64,000 bases of DNA from Neurospora tetraspora. Its lineage: Eukaryota > Ascomycota > Sordariomycetes > Sordariales > Sordariaceae. The translations under genes and the position numbers were made by a program. The notes beneath the pieces were generated by a model. It did not search any database, was not told the DNA's origin, and saw only the letters and a list, made by a program, of their open reading frames with translations. This document shows, one piece after another, positions 21,633-31,213 of this stretch (the first letter of the stretch is position 1; each line of letters starts with the position of its first letter). The stretch is taken from the NCBI RefSeq assembly GCF_033439725.1, contig NW_026944386.1, positions 1,612,001 to 1,676,000 of the forward strand, in the 5' to 3' direction.

Positions 21633-24600
21633 ATGTCCAATAATCAGCAGAATGCTTTATATAATTCCTATTACGACAATGTGCCGCCCACCACCACTCG
21701 CGTTTCCCTGCCCTCGTACCCCTCTCAGCAGATAAACACCCAGCAGTATCACCAGACTGCTCAACAGGTCCAGCAGGTCCAGCCAGTTCACTTGCAACAA
21801 TTCCAACAGCCTCAGGTCCAACAGCCTCTGATTCAACAACAGCAGGCTTACGCTTCTCGCTCTCAGTCGTCCCAGTCCACTCCCCAGCAGCAACAGTATG
21901 GAGGCCAAGGACAAGGCCAGCTTGACCAACAACAGGTGCAAGTAGACCAACAACCACAGCAACCACAGCAACAGCAGGAACAACCACAAGAATCCCAAGA
22001 GCAAACCCCGGATGAGCCCTCTGAGGACAGACCTGCCAAGAAGAAGCAGAGAATCTCGCGTGCTTGTGATGCCTGCCATGGCCGCCGTCAAAAGTGCCAG
22101 GGTTTCCAGCCATGCGCAAACTGCATCAAGAAAGGAGTAGAGTGCACCTACAACAACCCCTACTACAGAGGCCGCGCAAGGACTCCTCCTCCGCCTCCCA
22201 GTGATCCCACCACCCGTAACTTTGCCCGTACTACAGACATCCGCGGGAAGGAGATACGCGAGCGAAGCTGGGTCAAGCGAGCCTGCGATACATGTCGGGA
22301 TGGACGCCATCCCTGTTCAGGCACTCTGCCCTGCGAGAGATGCTTCAGCATGAGGCAGGAGTGCACCTACAAGAAGCGCAATAGTCGTAACCGATACGAG
22401 GATCTTCCGAACCCGGAACTGAGAGGTCCCTATCAAAAGGCCGGTGATTATTTCCCGGGGCCTGATGATCTGCCACAGCCTGTTGTTAATGATGAGGGCC
22501 AGGAGAACGCGGGGGATGATGCCGAGGGACAGGCTATGAGAGACGACATTGCTCGCCACGGCGGCCCTGGACAGGACTACCTGAGCCTCAAACTGGATCA
22601 CCGCTACGGAGATGAGGGCACTCCGCCTCTTGTCTTTCTTCATGCGGCTTGGAAAAGGCTTGCCCAGGTCCAGCGGAATACTCAGCTTCCTGTCGATCAG
22701 CCCTGGGACCGTTCGACAACCGCTCGGTTCCCACCCAATCGAGAGCGGTGGTACCAACAACAGGACCACTTCTTCAGGAGCTGGAATGGTACCTTCCATT
22801 TCCTCCACCGTCATACTGTGCGGAAGTGGTTGGAGCAAGTCGAAAAGAACTTCGTGGCTCGTCAGGAGTTGTGGTGTGGTGTAGGCCATGCCCGTGCCGC
22901 CATTGCCCTCATGACCATGGCTCTTGGCTCACTCTTCAAGGACGCCCCAAAGACGTGGGTGCGCATAAACAAAAAAACCGGCAAGGTGATGAAGACCAGG
23001 AAAATGCCTCCTCCAGACGACTATATCTGGTCTCCCGGATACGGCGATTCATTGCTGAATACCGCCCTGAGTCTCACAGATGCCGAGACTGGCGATCCGA
23101 AATTGGACTCTGTCCAGGCTCGCCTCTTGCAGGACTTGTACCTCTTGAGCACATGTCGCTTGAACAAAGCTTGGTATACCTTTGGCAATACACTTCAGAT
23201 GATTACGGGCCTCGGTCTTCATCGCCGTTTAGGTAAAAACCGTGGACTTGGTCGCGATATCACCAAAAGACCGGACTATGCCAAGATCCAGTGTGAGCGG
23301 CGAACGTTTTGGACGGCTTACATCATCGACAAGCAACTCAGCATGGTCTTTGGACGACCCAGTCACTTCCGTGACGATTTCATCGATCAGGAGCTTCCAG
23401 ATGCTGTCAATGATGAGGACATGGGACCCACTGGCCCTGTCCGAGCACACAAGGGGGATTGCTACATGGAAGCACTGGTCTCCCACGCCAAGTTGAACAA
23501 GCTCATCGACAAGCTCCTCCACGAAGTATACTCCCTTCGAGAGATCCCCGACCAACAAAGGATCGATAGCGCCCTGCGCATCGGCAAAGAGGTCCAGAGG
23601 TGGAGGGACGAGCTTCCATACCTTCTCAGAAACCTCAAGCCGACCTTACTCCTACCCCTTTTCCAGAGGCAAATGGTTCTCATCAGGATAGCTCACTGTC
23701 ACGCCACCATGCTTGCCTGCCGGCCCTTTATCACCGCGCCCTACCCTCAATCAGGCGAACTGAAGGAAGCTACCGACAATGCCATCCGCGACTGTGTTGA
23801 CTCAGCCCGAATTGCCCTTAGTGTCGTCACCGGCCTCATTCGCACAGAGGACAATGCGCAATTCATGACGCTCTGGTACCCTCACCAAGTTGCCTACTGC
23901 GCCGCCGTCGTTCTAATCATCCTCCCACACATTCGCGAGCGCCAGAGGTTGTTTGGCGGTCCTCACTACCGCGGCCATGAAGTGATGGACGGCAAGCTGC
24001 ACAAGCTAGTGGAAAGAGGCATCAAGATGTTGGCATCCGATACGAGTCCCTATTCACCCGCCCGCAAGTGGGCCATTATCCTGGAGGAATTGAAGAAGGA
24101 GGTGACGCGTCAGACTGGGCATGTTTTCCCGGGCCAGGCAAGCAGTGGTAAAAAGAAAGCTGCAAATGACGATGACACCCCAGCGGATGGGGAGGAGAAT
24201 GGGGAGGAGGAGGGGGAGGAGGAGGAGGAGGAGGAAGAGGCTGAGAATGAAGTTGAGGGCGCTACTGATGGTCCGTCACCGAATGATCAGTTGCTGGAGG
24301 ATGCCCTTCGCGCTCATTGGGCGGCCGAAATGATCGGATCAGTGCAGGACCAAGCGGAAGATCAGGAGGGGGAGGCCGCGACGCCTGGGTTTACGAGGAG
24401 GCTTTGGGATAACTGGACGTTTACGGATTGGGCAGATATTGACTCTGCGGTAAGTGAAGTGACTATTAGTTTTTCGGAATTGCTGTGCTAATGATTCATC
24501 AGGCCTTCGGACCTATTGCCGATTTTGCTGAAGATCCAGCTCCAGCTCCAGTTCCCGTTGCCGCTCCAGCTCCAACTCCAACTCCAACTCCAACTCCAAC

Positions 24601-24679
24601 TCCAGCCCCCGTTGCAGCTCCCGCTCCGACACCAGCGCCAGCGCTGGCTCAATCTCCTGCGGTTTTCGCACCCGTTTGA
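21633..24679 (+). CDS. Fungal transcription factor with two tandem Zn2Cys6 clusters
   Basis: Two exons (21633-24449, 24503-24679; donor GTAAGT, branch TGCTAAT) give 997 residues. The N-terminus is Gln-rich (about 25-125). Two Zn2Cys6 binuclear clusters follow: Cys145, 148, 155, 161, 164, 171 (CDACHGRRQKCQ) and Cys218, 221, 228, 234, 237, 244 (CDTCRDGRHPC), each with all six cysteines. The middle resembles the fungal-specific regulator domain, including RRTFWTAYIIDKQLSMVFGRP. An acidic Glu/Gly run (about 850-880) and a Pro-Ala/Pro-Thr repeat form the end; the repeat lies in exon 2. Most fungal regulators carry one cluster, so the pair could read a longer or composite DNA site. Targets are unknown. 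I start at the first in-frame ATG. Confidence 0.9.
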
Positions 24680-24776
24680 GACCTGTCCAAACTCCATATC
24701 CATACACGATGTACAGTTCCCAATCCCGTTTTATACAAGCTTTGTAATGATGCGTTCTTGCCTTTCCCATTGTTCC

Positions 24777-25080
24777 CTATCGACTGTCGGCGCTTCCAGA
24801 GCTTGGTGAGGGAGACCCGCGGGATGATTGCGCCAGCGCATTCACTTCGGCCTGCAGGCTGCCAATCCGGCCCAATATCCCATCGAGGTCGGAATTGTTC
24901 AACAACCTCTCGGTGACGGTTGGGTCACTCTGGAGATATGTATTGAGGCGGTGTGAGCTTTCTGATGATTTCCTGCAGCCCCATCTGTCAGTTATTGTTA
25001 TCTTTCACATGATCCGGCATGATCGATATCACTTACTTGGCCTTTGAGGGCTTTGAAGCAGTAACCTTGATGAGTGTCAT
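24777..25080 (-). CDS. Small two-exon protein, 83 residues, unknown function
   Basis: Exon 1 is only 44 nt (25080-25037) and exon 2 is 208 nt (24984-24777), with a GTAAGT donor and a CTGACAG acceptor. Spliced, they read MTLIKVTASKPSKAK, then WGCRKSSESSHRLNTYLQSD, a Leu-rich helix (ERLLNNSDLDGILGRIGSL) and a Ser/Pro-rich tail ending SADSR. The frame runs clean across the junction, which is unlikely by chance. No family is recognised. The heptad-like Leu/Ile spacing suggests a short helix that could pair with a partner (inference). The gene is convergent with the Zn2Cys6 regulator, with 97 bp between the two stops. Confidence 0.62.
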
Positions 25081-26640
25081 TTTGTGTGTGGATTTCTGAG
25101 GCAGAGCGGATCGCCGGTTTCTTTTGGTTTTGTTTGTTTTGAATAGAGAACATCTTGGAATTCTACGATGAGACAGTAGTTCTGCCTTTTATCCTCCACG
25201 ACAGTGGCTATTTGAGAGGCCCTAGACAAGAGGCCAGGGACAGCAAAAGAGGCGAGAGAGGCCCCGACTTCGCGGTTGAGCATTGTCCTCCGTGACGGGA
25301 GGACTGAAATCATCATTTCAACCCGGGAGGCACTTGCTTATCCCGAATTGATTATGGCCACGCCAGCAAAGGTGCCTCCGGACCCCGTCCCGGCCTCTTT
25401 GAGCGCCATGCATAGCTGGGTCTCTTCAATTATTAGGACCAACGGTCATAACGCAACACTCACCGATTCTTCACCTGGTCTGCTCGCAATTGAGCCATTG
25501 TTTCTGGATTTCATGACGCGTCATCTGCCACGGGAAAACAACACCATCGATGACAACTCATTCTAAGAGTCATAGGCCCGGCCTGATGAGGCGATAAGGT
25601 GTGGACAAAAGGGCCAACTGGAGATAACAACCAAACAACCAATGCAGGTTACTATCGCCTGGTGCCCAATGGGATGTTATACCTCTTTTCCACAGCCTCG
25701 CCTACCGCATGCGAGTCTCAATTCCCTTTGCCAACATCAATATAGGGACTCCCCGCAATTGAGCAATTGCCTCATGCGCGCAGCCACCACAACATATAGG
25801 CCGCAGGCCGGGAGGCCAGGCCAAGCCAACCATCCTCAGCGGGCATTGGAGTTAGCCCTCTTTCGGCTTGTCATGCGGCACCTACCCTTCCTACCATCCT
25901 ACCCTTCGGAGCATCCCGCCGTCGCCGCACCTTAGGCCTGGGTTGCAAGGTCGCAGATATTGCAGTTGCAATGCTTCGCTGATCTTGTGTCACTGCTCAT
26001 CCGCGCCGAGTTGTGTCCCGCTTCCATGATGTTTATTGGAGAATTCAGGGCTACTGTTGCTGTGGGATGCTCGGGATCTCGGAAGGGTGGTGGGTGAGGT
26101 GTGGTGTATCATGACACCAGGTGATGGAGGGGCTGTATCTACACCACTCTATCTTACTCTTTCTCCGCATTTGCGCAAACGGCGAGTAGGTATATAATGT
26201 TGGGGATTTTTGGTCATGTTTTTGCTCACCTTTTTTTTTGTATCGTCTTCTATCGACCATCCATCGAGTCTTATCTCTGCAATTTCTTTTCAATATCATT
26301 TTCACCATTCTTAGCAGTGTCTGCTTTCATCAACATCCGTCTCTACCTGGCACACAATCACTATTTGGTCACTTCAAGTCAACATCTCCCCTTTGGTCTG
26401 TCCATATTCCAGCATCTGCTCCTTTCCAGGCCCTCGTCCCATTAGGTACTAGTTCTCGTCTACCTTCATTGCTCGACATACCTCTTCAGCCCTAGGGCAA
26501 GCCTTCCATACATACCATACCCACCAAGCCCAGCTCTCCAAGTCCGAAATATTTGTATCGCTAGGATATCATCGCTGATGTCTCTGGCTTGGCGCTCTCT
26601 AGCCCAACACGGATCGATTCTATGATTGTTCCGGCCCTTG
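25081..26640. other. Intergenic, one weak small frame
   Basis: A plus frame at 25354-25566 starts with ATG (MATPAKVPPDPVPASLSAMH) and would give 70 residues, but lacks any known motif or splice support. Pyrimidine-rich leader sequence at 26220-26480 is the probable promoter and 5' leader of the zinc-finger gene. TATATAAT at about 26190-26198 is a possible TATA element. Confidence 0.35.
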
Positions 26641-28415
26641 ATGGAGGACGTGTGTATTTCCAAGTTAGGCAACACTCCAGCCAACAACAACTCGACAACG
26701 ACCACAACGTCGACCACAACCGCTAGCAGCCTCCTGAGCAGACGAAAGAAATTGATCCTCCAGCTATCTATGGCGAGGTTCGTCCGCAATCTTGACGTAT
26801 GGCTTGATAAAATCCCTGAGCACGGTTCCTCTGCCAAGACGTTGAAGCGGCCTCGAGGGGCCGTTGAAAGTGATCATCTCTACCAGGATCAGGATAGTGC
26901 TGCCGCTGAAGAGGAGTCTAAGGATCAACATGAACAACACCAACATCACCCTGTGACGAGAGAGGTCAAGAAGGCGACTACTACCAAGCGGGTGAAACAC
27001 CATGGCCCTGAAGCACCAGGAGGAGAAGGCCGCAAGTTCGCTTGTCCGTTTTGTCAGCATAATCCGGCTAGGTACAGGACTGTGAAGACGTGTTGTGGTC
27101 CGGGGTGGGATAGCGTTCATCGGGTTAAGTGCGTTCCTGTCTTTCATCTCGTCTCTTCTCCCCTAGAAATCAGACTAACACTCAACCCCAACGTACAGAG
27201 AACACATCTACCGTCGCCACTCCCTCAAAAACACCTGTCCCCGATGCTACGAGCAATTCAAGACAGACGATGACCTCAAGAGCCACCAAAGGGCAGAAAC
27301 GCCCTGCCGACTCCGAAAGGACAACGTCCCCGAGGTGATCACCGACGACCAAGACAAGAAACTGCACGCCAGAGCCAAGGCTGGATTGTCGGAGGAAGAC
27401 AAGTGGAATGATATGTACCGCATCATTTTTCCGGGACCAGCGGGGTCGAAGATTCCTTGTCCTTGTACGTTTTCCCTTGTTCCCCCTTTTCCTCTCCTTT
27501 CACTTTTTTCCTCTTCTCTCTTTACCCCCTTTTTCCTTCCACCGTTTACTTACAACCCTCCAAATAGATTACGACATCTCCACCACCACCCCTTCCTCCT
27601 CCCCATCTACCACCCCCCACTCTTCAGCAGCGAAGAACAAGACCACAACAACACCACCAACAGCCTCCTCCTTCGACATATCCTCCTTCAAAGACCTCCT
27701 CCGCCGCGAACTCCCCCGCTACGTCGAGCCCATCTTCCGCCAAGAGCTCGACAAGATGATGACGTCCGTACAAACGCAGATGAACCAAAAGGCCGATCAG
27801 CTGTTCAAAGACGTGGTATTCAAATTTAGTCGGACATGGGTGTGGCCTGGTACCACTGGTGGTGCTAATGCTCCTGGTCCTGGCACCGCCGACGACGCTA
27901 CGACAGTGATTACGCCGTTTAGTAGTCCACCCAGTCCAACACCTGGGTCACCAAGCCCAGGCCGATACGACAGCACGCCCGGTGACGCAGACAACCACCG
28001 CCACCACAGAGATGGAGCAGAAGAAGGAGAAGGAGAAGGAGAAGGAGAAGAAGAGGGAGAGGGAATCCCAGCCAGTACCAACGAACCCACCAGCTTTCTG
28101 GAAACCCACTCCCAGAGTAACAGTGCCTGGCTTGACTCCCTCCTCGAAACCATTGACCCCATCACACTCGTCGATCTCCCCTTCTTCAAGAACGGCGAAG
28201 TCGATCTCGAGGCTTGTTTGGAGGGGATGATGACCAATGGTGGTGGTGACGAGGTTTCTGATTCGGCTTATGTTTCTTTGCCGAGCGCGGCGGAGGGTAA
28301 CCAAGGTCATGGTGGTGGTTATGGGTTTGGTGGTATAGGGATGGGGATGGGAATGGGAGGAATGGCGGGGTTGGGTGTTATGGGGTTGGGACAGTGGCGA
28401 GGTGGTTATGAGTAG
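26641..28415 (+). CDS. C2H2-type zinc-finger protein of the fungal GPGWxSVHRVKEH family
   Basis: Three exons (26641-27128, 27199-27464, 27568-28415) give about 533 residues. The finger is built across intron 1: FACPFCQHNPARYRTVKTC, CGPGWDSVHRVK and then EHIYRRH, followed by CPRCYEQFKTDDDLKSHQR, the usual paired finger of this family. A conserved stretch after it (SEEDKWNDMYRIIFPG, then PCPYYD across intron 2) also matches. Exon 1 starts with a Thr/Ser tract. Exon 3 carries a helix around RRELPRYVEPIFRQELD, an acidic EGEGEGEGEEEGEG run and a Gly/Met-rich end. Probably a nuclear regulator; family members often sit beside HET or NACHT genes, but none is adjacent here. The 129-residue-shorter start MARFVRNLDVW (26770) is an alternative. 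Confidence 0.82.
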
Positions 28416-28759
28416 TGGTGAAGGAACTATGGGAAGGTTTGGTGATACGTGGTGATGGAAGGTGATGACGGGTGGATGATGGAGGGAGGGGGCTGGTTCA
28501 GGTTCCGGTTCCGGTTCCACGGTTGGGCTCGAGTTGGTTGTTTGGTTTGGTCAATCATTTTGTTTCTTCTGTCTCTAGTTGCTTTTTATCGTCATCAGGT
28601 AACGGGTTTAACCTATCTTAAAAGGCAGTAAATACATAACTTGCATCCATCAATCTCCCGCATGGTATATTGTATTGATATGACGAAAGTTTACGACCCT
28701 TCTATTTAGATGGTGCATCTATATTCAGACCTTTCAATATTCCCAAGCAACCTTTTCAA
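28416..28759. other. Convergent intergenic region
   Basis: A GGTTCC triple repeat at about 28499-28517 and otherwise unremarkable 3' flank between the zinc-finger gene and array copy F. Confidence 0.4.
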
Positions 28760-29002
28760 CTACCTCCATTTAATAGACTCCAACCAAAAAACTGAGCCAA
28801 CAACCAACCCAACCAGTATCATCCAGAATTGTACATACGATATATAAAGCTCGCGGGCGATCCCATCTCCTTCTTGCCTCCGTCTATCGCGGAAGCGAGG
28901 TGTCTCTTGTGGGATGGACGGAGAAACCGGAGTGTCGAGGTTATGTGATGTGGTAAAAGAAGTGCGACCGCGAGAGCCGCGCGGAATTCGGATTCTGACC
29001 AT
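28760..29002 (-). CDS. Array copy F: truncated Ulp1-N domain, 80 residues
   Basis: Starts with an intact ATG (MVRIRIPRGSRGRTSF) and follows the domain through RRRQEGDGIARELYI. After about residue 50 it leaves the family and runs into a hydrophobic stretch, FWMILVGLVVGSVFW, ending at a stop. Compared with copy A the second half (CPCPVP and RFYITDED) is missing. The leader upstream (29003-29082) is homologous to that of the protease gene. It could be expressed as a small protein with a membrane-seeking tail, or be a truncated remnant; nothing in the sequence decides this. Confidence 0.4.
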   Translation of the reverse strand: MVRIRIPRGSRGRTSFTTSHNLDTPVSPSIPQETPRFRDRRRQEGDGIARELYISYVQFWMILVGLVVGSVFWLESIKWR

Positions 29003-29154
29003 TTTGTTGGTGAGCTGCGATATTCTTGCTTATTGGATTTATTGTTTGGTGGAAGGAGAAGAGAAGGCAAAGGGAACTTGAGGCGGGGGATGACAATAGT
29101 ACAATCGTGTAGTAGAGTTAATGGTCCTAGTATGGAGTTGACAGCGCGGACTGA

Positions 29155-29676
29155 CTACTGACTGCCCTGTCCATCCTCCAACGAAGGTGGGCACATGGGA
29201 CAGACCGACGTTGACCATGTCGATCGTTCCGTGAAAGACGGTGAAAGAGGTTCTTGTGAGCCCTTGGGAAGCTGCTGTGTGTAGTCCTGCTGCGAATAAA
29301 ATGGTCTTCGGGATGATGATTCACACGGTGAATTGGATGAGAGACCACATATGAAAATGATAGCTAAATTGGAGGAAGACAGCTTCGACGTGTCCTCGTC
29401 GGTAATGTAGAACCGAGTGTGACTAGTTCCGGCGATGAGAGCCTCCTCTTGAGAAGTGTAGATGCTTGGAACTGGGCAGGGGCAGTTCCGTATAAAGTGG
29501 TTGTTGCGGATGGCCAGGAACAACTCCCGGGCAAAGCGGTCGCCTTCTTCCTGTCGGCGGGAATTGAATAGGGCCGTTTCTTCTGGCAACGAAGGAAAGA
29601 GTGGTGTTGCGAGGTTGTATAACGTATTAAAAGAGTCGTGGCCCCGAGAGCGGCTTAGAAGTCGGATTCTAAATAT
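29155..29676 (-). pseudogene. Array copy E: Ulp1-N domain without a start codon
   Basis: The frame covers the whole domain (IRLLSRSRGHDSFNT, RRQEEGDRFARELFLAIRNN, CPCPVPSIYTSQEEAL, RFYITDEDTSKL) and continues for about 75 residues of unrelated Ser/Pro-rich sequence to the stop. The position of the family's ATGGTCAGA reads ATATTTAGA, and no ATG lies upstream in frame. Upstream sequence at 29671-29735 is very AT-rich and matches the segment upstream of copy C (30533-30605) with mainly TpG-to-TpA differences. Expression would need an unseen upstream exon; a decayed copy is more likely. Confidence 0.55.
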
Positions 29677-29711
29677 TTTATTTATAGTATTCTTATTTAT
29701 TGGTATAGTTG

Positions 29712-29822
29712 TTAATAGTGCGCAGTTGCTGGTGGGATAGGAGATACGGGAGTGGCGATGTTATATAAGGTTGCAAAAGAAGTGCGACCGCAAACGCGGC
29801 GCTGAAGGCGTATTCTGACTAT
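29712..29822 (-). pseudogene. Array copy D: short Ulp1-N domain fragment
   Basis: Only the first third of the domain is kept (VRIRLQRRVCGRTSF, NIATPVSP), beginning at ATA where the family has ATG. It then joins sequence related to exon 2 of the gene at 30477-31213 (PPATAHY against PPATVHH) and stops. The leader at 29823-29895 is homologous to that of the protease gene. This is a recombination remnant. Confidence 0.5.
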
Positions 29823-29917
29823 CTTTTTGTAAGCTGTAGTGGTTTTTGTTGGTATTGTTGTTTGGTGGAAGGAGAGAAGGCAACGGGAACTTGAAGCGGC
29901 GATGTGGGAATACCATC

Positions 29918-30268
29918 TCACGTAAACACAAAGGTCCTGCGCTCAATTCCTTTCGACTGCCAGCACTGCAATTCCAGCTTGGACGCGTCCTCGTCCGTAA
30001 CGTAAAATCGGATATGACCGGTAGCAGCAAGTGCTGCCTCTTTGGACGTATGGATTGTAGGTATAGGGCAAGCGCAATCTCGCATGAAGTGCTGGTTTTT
30101 GATAGTTGAGTAGAGTTCGTGTACAAACCGAGCTCTTTCCTGCCGTCTGCGTTCGTTGAAGCGCGCCGTTTCCTTTGGCGAGGAAGGAAACAGTGGCGTT
30201 GCGAGGTTATGTGAGGTTACAAAAGAAGAGCGACCGCGAGAGCGATGTAGCAGGCGTAATCTGACCAT
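29918..30268 (-). CDS. Array copy B: near-complete Ulp1-N domain protein, 116 residues
   Basis: The best preserved array member: an intact ATG (MVRLRLLHRSRGRSSF), the full domain through ARFVHELYSTIKNQHFMRDC, CPIPTIHTS and RFYVTDEDASKLEL, then about 15 unique residues and a stop. Its leader (30269-30335) closely matches that of the Ulp1 gene (36148-36210). The frame also stays open upstream through copy C, and the nearest upstream ATG (30355) would add 29 residues. No enzymatic motif is visible. As a free version of a protease's N-terminal domain it could bind the same partners as the protease (inference). Confidence 0.5.
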   Translation of the reverse strand: MVRLRLLHRSRGRSSFVTSHNLATPLFPSSPKETARFNERRRQERARFVHELYSTIKNQHFMRDCACPIPTIHTSKEAALAATGHIRFYVTDEDASKLELQCWQSKGIERRTFVFT

Positions 30269-30340
30269 TTTCGTTGTGAACGATATAGTTCTGTGTTGTT
30301 GTTTGGTGGAAGGAGGAGAGAAGGCAACGGGAACTGGGCA

Positions 30341-30538
30341 GGGGTAGTTTCGCATGTAGTGGTCGTTTCGGATCGTGACGTAGAGTTCTCGCGCGAAACG
30401 ATCCCCTTCTTGCCTCCGTCTGTCGCGGAAGCGGGATATTTCTTGGGTGATGGAAGGAGAAACCGGAGTGTCGATGTTATGTGATGTGGTAAAAGAAGAG
30501 CGGCCGCGAGAGCGGCGTGGAAGGCGAATTCTGACTAT
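30341..30538 (-). pseudogene. Array copy C: Ulp1-N domain, start codon ATA, fused to the leader of copy B
   Basis: Reads IVRIRLPRRSRGRSSF, then RRRQEGDRFARELYVTIRND and NYPCPVP, with ATA in place of ATG. At CPVP it breaks off into the leader of copy B, at a shared GTTCCC word, and the frame then continues straight into copy B, so one open frame spans two domains (30538-29918). A TAA lies in frame just upstream of the ATA. Exon 2 of the neighbouring small gene covers the first part of this copy in another frame. Confidence 0.5.
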
Positions 30539-31213
30539 CTTTTAGCTGTGGTGTTCTTGTTTGTTGGTACGGTTGTTGATGGTGTACAGTTGCTGGCGGG
30601 ATAGTTGGTGGTGATATCGTCACTTGATCTGAAATGAGAGAACTCGAGGATTGATGTCGCTGGATCGCTTTCAAGATTTTGCCTAACACCCGTCGTCGTT
30701 GGTTTGCTACTGGGAACTTGAAACGAACGGTTAGCATGTGAAGTTTCACGATAGAAGCTGCACTGATCGAAAGTCACTTACCACAATCTTCACGGGGTCC
30801 CCTTTAGATGGTAATACATCTTTGGATCGAGGAGTTGCTTGAGCCCTCAAAGGCACAGCAATCACCCATGCATGGGTAGGCACTTGACCCATTGTTGAAT
30901 CAGCTCGCTTATGGTCGGTGAGAGAGATGCGGTGCCAATGTCTGCTGGTGAACGTCTTGTGTCCTGTGTCCAATCCGATTAGTACGTGTGCTTGGGTGTT
31001 TGGGTGATACCACAAGACATAAACAGATCCATGCCTGGGGTATGACCCAGGATGTCTGCCACCGGGGAAAGGAAAGAATTTGTACCTGTTATGACTTCTG
31101 ATGGTTGCCGGACAGGACTTTGAGGATAGCCGGCTATGCGAGTGGTTGTTGGATTTGTTGGTTGAAAATGAAGAGGAAAGGAAGAGAAGAGAAGAGAAGA
31201 TGGGGGAACCCAT
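30477..31213 (-). CDS. Small basic two-exon protein, unknown, overlapping array copy C
   Basis: Exon 1 (31213-30782) and exon 2 (30716-30477) are separated by a 65-nt intron with GTAAGT, a TGCTAAC branch and a CAAG acceptor, and give 223 residues. The N-terminus is hydrophobic/Ser-rich (SPIFSSLLFLSSSFS), possibly a signal or mitochondrial targeting sequence. The middle reads GSVYVLWYHPNTQAHVLIGL and WVIAVPLRAQA. Exon 2 is basic (RRRVLGKILKAIQRH) with a Pro/Gln/Thr-rich end. The last 20 or so codons lie over the start of copy C in a different frame. TATATAAGG occurs near 31214 and TATATAAGGA near 31320. The open frame also runs further upstream to 31663. No family recognised; the gene model is moderate. 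Confidence 0.45.

Larger units (their letters stand above)
28760..30538 (-). repeat. Tandem array of five copies of the Ulp1 N-terminal exon domain
   Basis: Reading the minus strand from high to low coordinates, five copies of the domain encoded by exon 1 of the protease gene (36147-35635) follow each other: C (30538), B (30268), D (29822), E (29676) and F (29002). Shared words are VRIRL, SRGR-SF, HN-ATP, RR-QEG-RFA-EL, CPCPVP and RFYITDED. Copies B, D and F also carry the protease gene's leader (AGTTCCC..TTGCCTTCTC..CCACCAAACAA). Copies C and E instead share the end of the small gene at 30477-31213 just upstream. The two segment types must therefore have been duplicated as units. Copies vary from 37 to about 117 codons, and several have ATA for ATG. 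Confidence 0.65.

Noticed and set aside
24488-24809. Frames rich in WSWSWS, ELELEL or QLQLQL opposite or beside the end of the Zn2Cys6 gene
   Set aside because: They are shadows of the CCAACT repeat that encodes the Pro-Ala/Pro-Thr tail.
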